Below are positions 1 to 8,355 of a DNA stretch of 64,000 nt, piece after piece. The translations under genes were made by a program, and so were the position numbers. The notes beneath the pieces are model-generated. The model had not been told where the DNA came from, did not search any database, and worked only from the letters and a program-made list of their open reading frames with translations. Origin of the DNA: Kamptonema formosum PCC 6407 (GTDB lineage: Bacteria; Cyanobacteriota; Cyanobacteriia; Cyanobacteriales; Microcoleaceae). Numbering within the stretch: position 1 is the stretch's first letter; the number at the start of each line of letters is the position of its first letter. The stretch is taken from assembly GCF_000332155.1 (NCBI RefSeq), contig NZ_KB235898.1, forward strand, positions 488,592 through 552,591, written 5' to 3'.

Positions 1-678
1 TCGCACGCTGGCATAGAATTTGAGAGCGTTACCGCCCGTTGTGGTTTCTGGGTTGCCGTAGGTGACACCGATTTTCTGCCGTAACTGGTTGAGGAAAATG
101 ACAGTACAGCCAGATTTACCAATATTACCAGTGATTTTGCGGAGCGCTTGGCTCATTAGCCGAGCTTGCAAACCCATGTGAGAGTCGCCCATGTCGCCTT
201 CGATTTCAGCGCGAGGTACGAGGGCGGCTACGGAGTCAACGACAACTATATCAACGGCGACGGAACGGACGAGTTGATCGACAATTTCCAGGGCCATCTC
301 CCCAGTGTCGGGTTGGGAAACTAGGAGATTGACAATATCAACGCCGAGGACTGAGGCGTAACTGGGGTCGAGGGCGTGTTCGGCATCAACGAAGGCGGCG
401 ATACCTCCTGATTTTTGCACTTCTGCGATCGCGTGTAGCGCTAGCGTGGTTTTACCTGAACTTTCTGGGCCATAGATTTCAATGACTCGACCTTTAGGCA
501 ATCCGCCGCCCAAGGCGATGTCTAGTGTCAAGGCCCCACTGGGAATAGTCTCTACCCTCATCCGGGTAGCATCTCCCAGGCGGACGATCGCTCCTTTGCC
601 AAAGCTGCGCTCGATTTGATTGAGCACTAGGTTCAGGGCTTTTTGCTTTTCGGGGTTATCACCAATTTTTATAGCCAT
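1..678 (-). CDS. recA: Recombinase RecA, 5' part (cut by window edge)
   Basis: RecA forms ATP-dependent filaments on single-stranded DNA for homologous recombination and repair, and stimulates LexA-type self-cleavage. The first 226 codons are present, starting at the ATG complementary to 676-678 ([16 protein letters not shown]). Visible motifs are Walker A (GPESSGKTT), the [10 protein letters not shown] segment, Walker B ([12 protein letters not shown]) and the start of the L2/QLRQKIG region ending at [10 protein letters not shown]. The reading frame runs off base 1, so the C-terminal third lies outside the window. The level of identity to bacterial RecA is obvious and there is no credible alternative. 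Confidence 0.97.
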   Translation of the reverse strand, partial: MAIKIGDNPEKQKALNLVLNQIERSFGKGAIVRLGDATRMRVETIPSGALTLDIALGGGLPKGRVIEIYGPESSGKTTLALHAIAEVQKSGGIAAFVDAEHALDPSYASVLGVDIVNLLVSQPDTGEMALEIVDQLVRSVAVDIVVVDSVAALVPRAEIEGDMGDSHMGLQARLMSQALRKITGNIGKSGCTVIFLNQLRQKIGVTYGNPETTTGGNALKFYASVR

Positions 679-987
679 TTGCTTTCTAACTTACAGTAGA
701 GGGCGGTGGTGCAGAGAGGGCAGAGTTACTACCATGACAAATGGTATGGTAGCAGTTATTTTAGTCTGTCGGGGGGGGCTAATATCTATATTCAAGAATG
801 TTCTCGATATCGGCTGGTTTTGCCTGCTGTGTTTATGGCTTGGCGGCTAGTGAAACACTGATTTTCCCTTCAGACTCTTTAAAGTTTTATATCATACTTT
901 GATTTTTTTGTCAACTTCTACTTCTCAGGGGATACATGAACCCCTAGATAGGCTATTAAGGTGAGTGATGCCTAAGTCCTGTGCTTG
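679..987. other. Intergenic region upstream of recA
   Basis: This 309-bp stretch separates recA from the toxin gene that reads toward it. It must hold the recA promoter, but I see no convincing LexA box. AT-rich stretches occur near 880-920. No coding potential is apparent on either strand. Confidence 0.4.
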
Positions 988-1362
988 CTATCGATCGCTT
1001 TCATAAAATTCTGACAAAATGCCTATAATTTCGTTGTTTTTAATGTCTTCTCGGTCAGATTTTGAGTAAATAGTTAATAAAATGACTCTGGTTGCTGACT
1101 TAACTTGATAAATCAGTCGATAGCCGGAACTTTTCCCTTTTTGGATGTTGGTATTTTTGACTCTTGCCTTCAAGATGACATAATCTTCACCCATGCCGGA
1201 AATGCGGTTTCCGACAAAATCTCCCACTTGTATTTGCTCGATAATTGGCTGAATATCAGCACGGATATTGCGATATCTCTTTGACAAAGCATATAAACCT
1301 TTTTCAAATTCATCGGAAAACCGGATAGAAATTGGATCGGATTCATTCGTCATCGATTCCAT
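988..1362 (-). CDS. RelE/ParE-family toxin of a type II TA pair
   Basis: This 124-aa protein has the size and pattern of RelE/ParE mRNA- or gyrase-targeting toxins: an N-terminal helical hairpin (FEKGLYALSKRYRNI), a basic beta-sheet core (KGKSSGYRLIYQV) and the typical ILLTIYSKSD segment before the C-terminal helix. It overlaps the 3' end of the upstream ORF by 20 bp, the usual antitoxin-toxin arrangement. Start could be the ATG at 1362 or the ATG at 1353. Family placement is inferred from pattern and context; whether it is an RNase or a gyrase poison cannot be told. Confidence 0.75.
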   Translation of the reverse strand: MESMTNESDPISIRFSDEFEKGLYALSKRYRNIRADIQPIIEQIQVGDFVGNRISGMGEDYVILKARVKNTNIQKGKSSGYRLIYQVKSATRVILLTIYSKSDREDIKNNEIIGILSEFYESDR

Positions 1363-1630
1363 CCCACATTTCAGAAAGAGGTCTGGTGCGTCCTTCTTTA
1401 GCTTCCTGCAAGGCTGTCCTGAGACTAGCTTTGATTTCTTCTATAGGAGTATCGTCAGGATCATTTTCGAGTTCTTCTGTAGCTTCTGAGAATAGTACAA
1501 TAATTCGCACTCGACTGGGGGTTTCTCCCTCTATGGGTTGGTCGAGAGACACTTGACCTTTTTCATCAATTGTTCCTGTTACTTCAATAGCTCTCATTTG
1601 TTTCATCTTAATTTCAGTTGGATTTAGCAT
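1343..1630 (-). CDS. Antitoxin partner of the RelE/ParE toxin
   Basis: This acidic protein of about 95 aa is encoded immediately upstream of and overlapping the toxin gene. The N-terminal part (MRAIEVTGTIDEKGQVSLD) looks like a short beta-rich cyanobacterial antitoxin/DUF2281-like head, and the C-terminal part (EEIKASLRTALQEAKEGRTRPLSEMWDGIDDE) resembles toxin-wrapping tails. The frame stays open to 1726, but that extension would be translated from the TTGGTAA tandem array. I prefer the ATG at 1630, which has an AAAGGTG Shine-Dalgarno about 5 nt upstream. The exact antitoxin family is not certain. Confidence 0.65.
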   Translation of the reverse strand: MLNPTEIKMKQMRAIEVTGTIDEKGQVSLDQPIEGETPSRVRIIVLFSEATEELENDPDDTPIEEIKASLRTALQEAKEGRTRPLSEMWDGIDDE

Positions 1631-1640
1631 AACACACCTT

Positions 1641-1692
1641 TGGTAATTGGTAATTGGTAATTGGTAATTGGTAATTGGTAATTGGTAATTGG
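1641..1692. repeat. Tandem 7-mer array (TTGGTAA)n
   Basis: About seven head-to-tail copies of a TGGTAAT heptamer lie just upstream of the antitoxin start. They are followed by a looser stretch of CCGTGTAAT-like and CTTCCCCAT-like repeats up to 1875. No coding function; short-tandem-repeat class typical of filamentous cyanobacteria. Confidence 0.85.
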
Positions 1693-1879
1693 GATACACA
1701 GATTTTACAGATTCCTCTGATTTCACCGACTAAATAATCATTCCTCTAAAATCCGTGTAATCCGTGTAATCGGTAAAATCCGTGTTCATGATTGGTAATA
1801 GCTAATAGCTAATCCTACCCATCTTCCCCATCTCAACTATCTTCCCATCTTCCCCATCTTCCCCATCATCCGCTCCCTT

Positions 1880-3256
1880 CTAATCAACAACTAAAAGCTG
1901 TACAACTCGATTTAATTCTACCGAATGAGAAGCTTTAAATAAAATGCGATCGCCAGCTTTTACAAACTCTTGCAAACGCTTCGCCATCATCTCCCGTGCA
2001 TCAACTTGGGTGATATCTCCTAGTTCCACAAAAGGCAAACCAGCCGCACCAGTTGCAATTGCTGAAGCTTCTTCAAAATCTGCCAAGATAAATAAAGCAT
2101 CCAGATTTAATTCCCGTGCCTTCTCGCCTACTTGTCTGTGAAACTCAAGCGATCGCTCTCCCAACTCCTTCATCGTACCTAACACTGCTATATGCCGCTT
2201 TCCGGGAGTATCTGCTAATAACTTCAAAGCCGCAATCATCGATTCTAAACCTGCATTGTAAGTCTCATCTAGAATGACAATATCATTAGCTAACTCGTAG
2301 CGTTTCGCCCTTCCTGACGGTAAGTCCACTGACAAACCGCCTTTTAAAGGTTCCCAACTTACACCTAGAACCTTTGCCACTGCTAAAGCTGCTAAATAAT
2401 TTACCGCATTATGACGACCTGGCAAGGGTAAAGGTAAGTTAATACTATCAATAGATATTGTTCGATCGTCAATCAATTCAGGGCATAAATTGCCCTTTTC
2501 TAAGCCGTAAGCCAGAGTTTCTCCTTGCCAAACTTTGGCAGCAGTTGCCATTAATAGAGCGTTGTCACTGTTTAGAATCGCGATGCTATCATTGGGCATT
2601 TCAGCCAATAACTCGCATTTGGCTTGTGCGATCGCCTCTCTGGAACCCAGCCGCCCAATATGGGCTGTACCCACATTCGTAATTACTGCAATCGTTGGTC
2701 GCGCAATTTGAGTTAAAAATGCAATTTCTCCAGAGGCACGCATTCCCATTTCAATGACAGCATAGTGATGGGACTCTGACAGTTCTAATAGAGTTTTTGG
2801 TACTCCGATTTCATTGTTATAATTTAATTGAGTTTTGAGGACATTTCCCTTGGTTGTCAAAACCGCTGCAATTAATTCTTTTGTAGTAGTTTTGCCCACA
2901 GAACCAGTGACGGCAATTACTGGAATATTAAATTGGTCGCGCCACCAACGAGCGATCGCCTGATAAGCTTTTAAAGTATCCTCAACTCGTAATAGTGGCA
3001 GATCTAAACCCTCGCTTTCCCAACTGCGATCGACAACAGCCGCGATCGCACCCAATTCCAACGCCTTAGCCACAAATTTGTGGCCGTCAAAATTTTCTCC
3101 CCGCAAAGCTACGAACACTTCACCGCCTTTGAGATTCCGTGTATCTGTCGCGATCCCCGTTGCGATCGCACGATCTGACTGTACAGGCGGTGCAACAGCC
3201 AAAATTTCAGCTAATTGGGCGGGGGTTACGCAACAAACCATACTACCAACACTCAC
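1880..3256 (-). CDS. murF: UDP-N-acetylmuramoyl-tripeptide--D-alanyl-D-alanine ligase
   Basis: MurF adds D-Ala-D-Ala to UDP-MurNAc-tripeptide in the last cytoplasmic step of peptidoglycan precursor synthesis. The 458-aa protein shows the Mur-ligase order: N-terminal substrate domain with TDTRNLKGGEVFVAL and GENFDGHKFV, central ATPase P-loop VTGSVGKTTTKE with LNYNNEIGVP and GTAHIGRLGS, and a C-terminal domain with DETYNAGLESM and LGTMKELG. Length is normal for the family. The SRKxMP-free N-terminus and the NYNNEIG motif favour MurF over MurE. It stands alone here, without other mur genes next to it. Confidence 0.95.
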   Translation of the reverse strand: MSVGSMVCCVTPAQLAEILAVAPPVQSDRAIATGIATDTRNLKGGEVFVALRGENFDGHKFVAKALELGAIAAVVDRSWESEGLDLPLLRVEDTLKAYQAIARWWRDQFNIPVIAVTGSVGKTTTKELIAAVLTTKGNVLKTQLNYNNEIGVPKTLLELSESHHYAVIEMGMRASGEIAFLTQIARPTIAVITNVGTAHIGRLGSREAIAQAKCELLAEMPNDSIAILNSDNALLMATAAKVWQGETLAYGLEKGNLCPELIDDRTISIDSINLPLPLPGRHNAVNYLAALAVAKVLGVSWEPLKGGLSVDLPSGRAKRYELANDIVILDETYNAGLESMIAALKLLADTPGKRHIAVLGTMKELGERSLEFHRQVGEKARELNLDALFILADFEEASAIATGAAGLPFVELGDITQVDAREMMAKRLQEFVKAGDRILFKASHSVELNRVVQLLVVD

Positions 3257-3837
3257 ACTTCAAAATTATTTAGCTTAACTATTCTAAGACAATAGAAGCC
3301 ACAAGTTATAAATTATTAGTTGAGAATGAAAAGATTTAGGCAACACTAATCATTTAGATCGTCCAAAGGAAGAATTTTCCCTAACTTATAAAAGTCCTAA
3401 GTCCTACTTTTGATAATCCGCCGATCGTCGTACCTCTGATTCCTCAGTGTAGGGATTGCACTGACTCATTTATTTATTCTCTATCCGTGTATGTACTTAG
3501 CATCTTCAAAAAACTCAATCGGGTAGTAGCTGCGATCGCGATTGAAAACCCTAATTTTAGGTCTCAAAAAGGCTGTAGCATCCCCTCTAAGGTCTTGACC
3601 CCCTCATCCCGTCACCTAAAGCGAAGATTTACGCAAGGTTTATCCAAACTTTACAAATTTTAGAGTAATTTTTAAGCCTACTACTTGAAAGTAGCAAGCA
3701 CTTCGTGTAATCTTTAATTTAGGACTTAGTTGAAAGTTGAAAAAATAATAATTAACTTAACCTAAGATCGAGCGCCCAGCAATCCCAAAGCAGATAGCGC
3801 TAAAAAATTCTAGCTAAGCGAGGGAAGGTGACTTCAA
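3257..3837. other. Intergenic region between murF and the 434-aa gene
   Basis: This 581-bp stretch is between divergently read genes and should contain both promoters. I find no RNA gene, long inverted repeat or ORF with credible codon use. A GTG start with an AAGGTGA Shine-Dalgarno closes the right end. Confidence 0.4.
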
Positions 3838-5142
3838 GTGAACAATACTTTAAAAGAGGGTTACAACCGAGAAAGCCATCCAGAAGAGCAGCTACTCTAC
3901 AACCACTGGCTAGACCAAGTGCAGCTAGAGCAACCACCGGAGCTCATAGAGCGCTTTCGTAGTTTATTTATTGAAGGTACGGGATATCCCGATCCCGAAA
4001 TAGCGGCGGCTCTTGAAAAGCTGATCGCCTCTAAAAATTCTGGAGAGGAATTTAAATTTATCCTCAACCGTTGCTGTCATATCCTGATTAATCGCTGGCA
4101 GACATATCCTGCCAAGCATACAGCCATCCCCGAATTAATCGGTCTATTTGAATGTATCCCTTATAACCCAGCCGCAAAGTATTTACGCAACCGCACCAAA
4201 ATAGGGCTACCTGAATTAGTCAAACAATTCACTCAAACTGAACAGTACGTCACCCTACAACGCTTGGCAAAAGTGATGAGCCAAAGCCGAGAAGCAAACA
4301 GCAGCAGCAACAGCAACACAGCCCAAACCAAGCCTTTAGGAACATTAATTCCTCGATATCCATACTTATATAAACACTGTCTGCTCAGTGAAGGAAGCCC
4401 CTACGAACACCAGAAAACCATCAAAAAAATTCAAACTGAAAATCAGCGTAAATTTGAAATCGATCTCTCCCAATATGTAGCTCACGCAGTGAGAAAATCC
4501 CAAATAGCTCGGAGAGAAACTTCAGTATCTTTCGGGAGAATTATACAACCGATAAAAAACCCCACTCTTTTGAACGATGGCGAACTCTTTTTTGCCCTCA
4601 AACAATTTATTGGCAAAGTCGAAGGAGCCGACAGCTATCGGAATTTTGCCCACCGCTTTCTCAGCAATACCAATTACAACCAATCTTATCGCAGTTTTAA
4701 AGATGACTTATACGAATACCTGATTACCACCACCAATGACTCAACCTATGGCAAGCAGCAATTTAACGAAAAACTCTATAAGCAACTAAGAAACACCTTT
4801 CCCCAATGCGACTCCCAAAAATTCACTGACTTCTTAATGATCAGAACTTGCAGCCAAATGTTGAACTTTCTAGTAGTGGAAAGTCCTCAGCGGCCCAATC
4901 ACTTTGTATTTATAGACCTAATTTCTAACGTGGGTGCAACCCAAACAACCGGCCTCCTGCTCAAAATTGTGCTGATTTGCCGTCAAGTCAAACCCTATCT
5001 AGAAAAGCGGTTTGCAATTCTATTCAATCACTACGAATCCACAGCACGAGAAGGAGTTCTCTGGTTAGTCAAAGGTCTAGAAAATCTAAACTTAGCTCTG
5101 AGTACCAACTTTGGCTCAGTTGACCTCTCTTACCTCCGCTAG
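3838..5142 (+). CDS. Conserved-looking protein of unknown function, 434 aa
   Basis: I do not recognise a domain. The start is GTG at 3838, preceded by AGGGAAGGTGA. The protein is soluble and mostly alpha-helical, with no signal peptide or membrane segment. It has a low-complexity Ser/Asn spacer around residues 155-165 (SREANSSSNSNTAQ) dividing an N-terminal helical part from a C-terminal part rich in Phe, Tyr and Asn. Codon use and a HIP1-bearing context look native. It is a single-gene unit upstream of the RRM gene, with a 196-bp gap. Function cannot be assigned from the sequence. Confidence 0.7.
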   Translation: MNNTLKEGYNRESHPEEQLLYNHWLDQVQLEQPPELIERFRSLFIEGTGYPDPEIAAALEKLIASKNSGEEFKFILNRCCHILINRWQTYPAKHTAIPELIGLFECIPYNPAAKYLRNRTKIGLPELVKQFTQTEQYVTLQRLAKVMSQSREANSSSNSNTAQTKPLGTLIPRYPYLYKHCLLSEGSPYEHQKTIKKIQTENQRKFEIDLSQYVAHAVRKSQIARRETSVSFGRIIQPIKNPTLLNDGELFFALKQFIGKVEGADSYRNFAHRFLSNTNYNQSYRSFKDDLYEYLITTTNDSTYGKQQFNEKLYKQLRNTFPQCDSQKFTDFLMIRTCSQMLNFLVVESPQRPNHFVFIDLISNVGATQTTGLLLKIVLICRQVKPYLEKRFAILFNHYESTAREGVLWLVKGLENLNLALSTNFGSVDLSYLR

Positions 5143-5338
5143 GAATAATGAGGGGTCAAGTAGGGGATAAAACCCACGAGCGATCGGCAATTTTATGTTA
5201 AAGTATCAGTTATGAATCAAATTCAGTTGTAGGCTTTGTTTACTGCTACAGAATTCTCAAAAAAAGCCCCCTTTTCTGTATCAACAGGCATTTCTCCAAC
5301 ACTGAATCTTTACATAATTTAATGTCGGGAGGAATTAT

Positions 5339-5659
5339 ATGTCGCTCTATGTAGGTAATCTTTCCTACCAAGTTACCCAAGAAGACATCATTACCGTCTT
5401 TGCCGAATACGGAACTGTCAAGCGCGTACACTTGCCTACAGACCGTGAAACTGGTCGTCCGCGAGGGTTTGGTTTTGTAGAAATGGCAACCGATGCAGAA
5501 GAAGAAGCAGCTATTACAGCTCTCGACGGAGCAGAATGGATGGGACGCGAGCTGAAAGTGAACAAAGCCAAACCCCGCGAAGAAGGAGGAGATAGAGGTG
5601 GCGGCAATCGCAGCGGTAACGGCGGCAAATCTTCTAGAGCAGGGGGAGGACGCTATTAA
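5339..5659 (+). CDS. Glycine-rich RNA-binding protein with one RRM
   Basis: This 106-aa protein is a single RRM with RNP2 (LYVGNL, residues 3-8) and RNP1 (RGFGFVEM, residues 42-49), followed by a short Gly/Arg/Ser tail (GGDRGGGNRSGNGG). It belongs to the cyanobacterial Rbp family, which binds RNA and often responds to cold or contributes to mRNA localisation. A strong GGGAGGAA Shine-Dalgarno lies 6 nt before the ATG. The upstream 196 bp is long for a leader and, by analogy with rbpA1-type genes, may be a cold-responsive 5' UTR; that is inference. Confidence 0.9.
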   Translation: MSLYVGNLSYQVTQEDIITVFAEYGTVKRVHLPTDRETGRPRGFGFVEMATDAEEEAAITALDGAEWMGRELKVNKAKPREEGGDRGGGNRSGNGGKSSRAGGGRY

Positions 5660-5740
5660 TTTAGAAACATTAGGATTTAAAATTTAAAATTAAGGCAAAA
5701 CGGCAAAACGTAAAATAATGCCCCAAATTTTTACTGCCAC

Positions 5741-6001
5741 CTAAGCCCACTGTCCCCCACGAATATCGAGCTCGGCACTCTGCATAAGAGCTGCGGTCAA
5801 AATAGCTAGGGGATAAAGTTGGTAGTAAATCTTGAAAACATCCTTAGTATCGTGTAATCTAGAGTTGTGGGATGGATACACAAACTTAAGTTTGGGAAGC
5901 AAATTCCTAACCATTTTAAAAGATATAGGGAGATTCCGCGCAACCAAGGAGAGATCGACCCTAAACGCTTGTTGTTGCTGTTGTAATACTAAGATAGCAG
6001 C
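5741..6001 (-). pseudogene. Possible gene remnant (C-terminal fragment)
   Basis: A minus-strand open frame of 87 codons has protein-like composition (QQQQQAFRVDLSLVARNLP near its start and YYQLYPLAILTAALMQ near its end) but no ATG at its head. In the same frame, just beyond an in-frame TGA at 6002-6004, further protein-like sequence (ITGVLGRDSLALKR) continues. This looks like the 3' part of a decayed gene. I cannot name the family, and it may be chance. Confidence 0.25.
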
Positions 6002-6173
6002 TCATCTTTTTAAGGCCAAAGAATCGCGACCAAGAACCCCAGTAATCTAGTAATAGGGATATTTAGAGCCAAATCTCTAAAAAATTCCATACCCTGTAGG
6101 GGTAGAAGTGTCAAAATTCGATAGCCTAGTAATTGCATAATCTTTAATTGGGAATTACAAGGAAGTAGGAAGA

Positions 6174-6353
6174 ATGACTCAAGTGCTACTCGGCGAGAAT
6201 GAAAGAATTGAATCAGCCTTGCGCCGATTCAAGCGTCAAGTCTCTAGTGCAGGGATTTTGGCGGATGTCAAAAAGCGCCGACACTTTGAAACTCCGCTGG
6301 AAAAGCGCAAGCGCAAAGCAATTGCGCGACGACGCGACAGACGTTTCCGCTAA
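6174..6353 (+). CDS. rpsU: 30S ribosomal protein S21
   Basis: A 59-aa, strongly basic protein ([20 protein letters not shown] at the start, ending RRRDRRFR) matches bacterial S21, a small-subunit protein near the 3' end of 16S rRNA that helps initiation. The length is typical for cyanobacteria. The ATG at 6174 has a GGAAGTAGGA purine run upstream. The gene stands alone and is followed by a rho-independent-type hairpin about 100 bp downstream. Confidence 0.95.
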   Translation: MTQVLLGENERIESALRRFKRQVSSAGILADVKKRRHFETPLEKRKRKAIARRRDRRFR

Positions 6354-6456
6354 GGGGATTATTCCCTGACTTACATTGCGGGAGCCGTCATGTTCCGATC
6401 GTATTAACTGCAAAGTGTGGCATCCGCCCATTTAATTTCCGCAGTTATAAATTAGT

Positions 6457-6493
6457 AAAGGCGGTCTTTGCGGTTAAGGCAAAGTCCGCTTTT
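6457..6493 (+). terminator. Likely rho-independent terminator after rpsU
   Basis: The sequence AAAGGCGGtCTTTGC pairs with GCAAAGtCCGCTTTT across a 7-nt loop and ends in TTTT. It is the first strong hairpin downstream of rpsU. Confidence 0.65.
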
Positions 6494-6494
6494 A

Positions 6495-6669
6495 AATTGT
6501 TAATTGTTAACTGTTAACTGTTAATTGTTAACTGTTAATTGTTAATTGTTAAGAACCTATTTATAGCAACCGCCAAAGTGGTTAGGACATTCTAAATTAC
6601 TGAAAGCTAAATTTATTCCCTTCTTTCCCTTCTTTCCCTAGTCCCTAGCCCCTAGCCCCTAGCCCCTAG
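6495..6669. repeat. Heptamer arrays and TATAGCAACCGC repeat before the GTPase gene
   Basis: The stretch holds a TTAACTG/TTAATTG array (about 6495-6552), one copy of the TATAGCAACCGC...GGTTAGGACATT dispersed repeat (about 6564-6593), a T/C-rich spacer and a CCCTAGC array (about 6640-6669). The array stops only 8 nt before the ATG at 6678, so no ordinary Shine-Dalgarno is visible for that gene. Confidence 0.8.
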
Positions 6670-6677
6670 ATATATTA

Positions 6678-8156
6678 ATGGAAATCGATAAAGAACTGGA
6701 TAACACCATTTTAAACTTTGCAGATATTCAGTCCGAACTGAACTTGCGGCACGCAAGAGAAGCTCTGCGAGACATAGTAGAAAATATGGACTTGACACCC
6801 CAAGAACGTAGCGGACTCGAACCCGCAATTGGGGGGCTACAAAAAATGCTTGACAAGTTAGAACGAACTTGCGTGCAAATAGCAGTATTTGGCATGGTAG
6901 GGCGTGGTAAATCTTCAGTTTTGAATGCTCTATTGGGCCAAAATATCTTTGAAACTGGCCCGACTCACGGTGTTACCCGCAGCATGACGATTGGTGAGTG
7001 GGATATAGGTCAAGAGGAGATGGGGAGTAGGAGAGATGGGGAGTACGGTAAATTAGAAACTCAGGGACAATTTCCAGTGCTTTCTAACGCTCCCATTATC
7101 TATCGCTTATCCCAGGTTGAATTAATCGATACTCCGGGGATTGATGAAGTAGATGGCGAGACTCGCGAAGCTTTGGCGCGTCAGGTCGCGAAACAGGCTG
7201 ATTTAATTCTATTTGTGGTTGCGGGCGATATCACTAAAGTAGAATACGAGGCGCTTTCTCAGTTGCGCGAAGCTGGCAAACCGATGCTTTTAGTATTCAA
7301 TAAAATCGATCAATATCCTGATGCCGATCGCATTGCCATCTATCACAAAATACGGGACGAACGGGTGCGGGAGTTACTGTCGCCCGATGAAATCGTGATG
7401 GCGGCGGCTTCGCCTTTGATTCCTAATGCTGTGCGGCGTGCTGATGGCAGTATGAATGTCAAAATGACTCGCGGAACCCCGCAAATAGATGATTTAAAAC
7501 TTAAAATTCTGGAGATTTTAGACCGCGAAGGTAAATCTTTAGTGGCGCTAAATACGATGCTCTATGCGGGTGATGTGAACGAGCAGTTAGTGAAGCGAAA
7601 AATGGAGATTCGCGAAGATAGTGCTAATAAAATTATTTGGAATGGGGTGATGACTAAGGCGGTAGCAATCGCGCTTAATCCGATTACTGTTCTCGACATT
7701 CTCAGCGGTGCTGTAATTGATGTAGCAATGGTATTAACACTGTCTAAGCTTTACGGAATTGGGATGACAGAAGCGGGAGCAGTAGAATTGTTGCAAAAAA
7801 TGGCGATTAGTATGGGCGGAATTACTGCGAGCGAATTGGTGGCTAATTTTGGTTTGAGTTCTCTCAAAGGTTTGTTAGGAATGGCTGCACCTGCAACGGG
7901 TGGATTATCTTTAGCGCCTTATTTATCTGTAGCCGTCACTCAAGCTGGGGTTGCTGGCGTTTCTTCCTATGGCATTGGACAGGTAACTAAAGCTTATTTG
8001 GCTAATGGTGCATCTTGGGGAGATGATGGGCCCAAAGCTGTTGTTAGTAGAATTTTGGCTTCTTTGGATGAGGGTTCTATCCTGAATAGGATTAAGGATG
8101 AATTGCGGGCTAAGTTGAATTTGGGAGATGTGGGAAGAGTGAGAAAAGAGCGATAA
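6678..8156 (+). CDS. Membrane-associated GTPase with Era-like G domain and DUF697-like tail
   Basis: This 492-aa protein has a G domain with P-loop GMVGRGKS (residues 72-79), DTPG (151-154) and NKID (208-211), followed by a C-terminal half with several hydrophobic segments (about 330-450) as in DUF697-type GTPases. Such proteins are thought to act at membranes; the substrate process is unknown. Residues about 111-131 (EEMGSRRDGEYG) are encoded by GGAGATGGGGAGT-type repeats and look like an in-frame insertion between G1 and G3. The start codon is hard against a CCCTAGC array. The gene is monocistronic. Confidence 0.8.
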   Translation: MEIDKELDNTILNFADIQSELNLRHAREALRDIVENMDLTPQERSGLEPAIGGLQKMLDKLERTCVQIAVFGMVGRGKSSVLNALLGQNIFETGPTHGVTRSMTIGEWDIGQEEMGSRRDGEYGKLETQGQFPVLSNAPIIYRLSQVELIDTPGIDEVDGETREALARQVAKQADLILFVVAGDITKVEYEALSQLREAGKPMLLVFNKIDQYPDADRIAIYHKIRDERVRELLSPDEIVMAAASPLIPNAVRRADGSMNVKMTRGTPQIDDLKLKILEILDREGKSLVALNTMLYAGDVNEQLVKRKMEIREDSANKIIWNGVMTKAVAIALNPITVLDILSGAVIDVAMVLTLSKLYGIGMTEAGAVELLQKMAISMGGITASELVANFGLSSLKGLLGMAAPATGGLSLAPYLSVAVTQAGVAGVSSYGIGQVTKAYLANGASWGDDGPKAVVSRILASLDEGSILNRIKDELRAKLNLGDVGRVRKER

Positions 8157-8157
8157 G

Positions 8158-8339
8158 TATAGCAACCGCTTTCGTCGGTTAGGGGCTAGGGAAAGAGCGG
8201 GGGAGCGGGGGAGCGGGGGAGCAGAGGAGATGGGGGAGATGGGGAAGGTAGCCATGAGCTATGAGCCATTAGCTATTAGCCAGGAGCAATTGGCAATTAG
8301 CCATTAGCAATTAGCTATTAGCTATTAGCGGTTGCTATA
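8158..8339. repeat. MITE-like element with TATAGCAACCGC termini
   Basis: Terminal inverted repeats TATAGCAACCGCT (8158-8170) and AGCGGTTGCTATA (8327-8339) enclose CCCTAGC-, GGGGAGC- and TTAGCCA-type tandem arrays. The element starts two bases after the GTPase stop codon. It carries no ORF. Confidence 0.7.
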
Positions 8340-8355
8340 TTTTGCCTTCTCATCC

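Noticed and set aside
679..987. LexA-type operator before recA
   Set aside because: I found only a weak AGAATGTTCT palindrome near 795, not a convincing cyanobacterial LexA site.
1641..1692. Tandem repeats as a possible CRISPR array
   Set aside because: Units are 7 bp head to tail without spacers and no cas genes are seen anywhere in the window.
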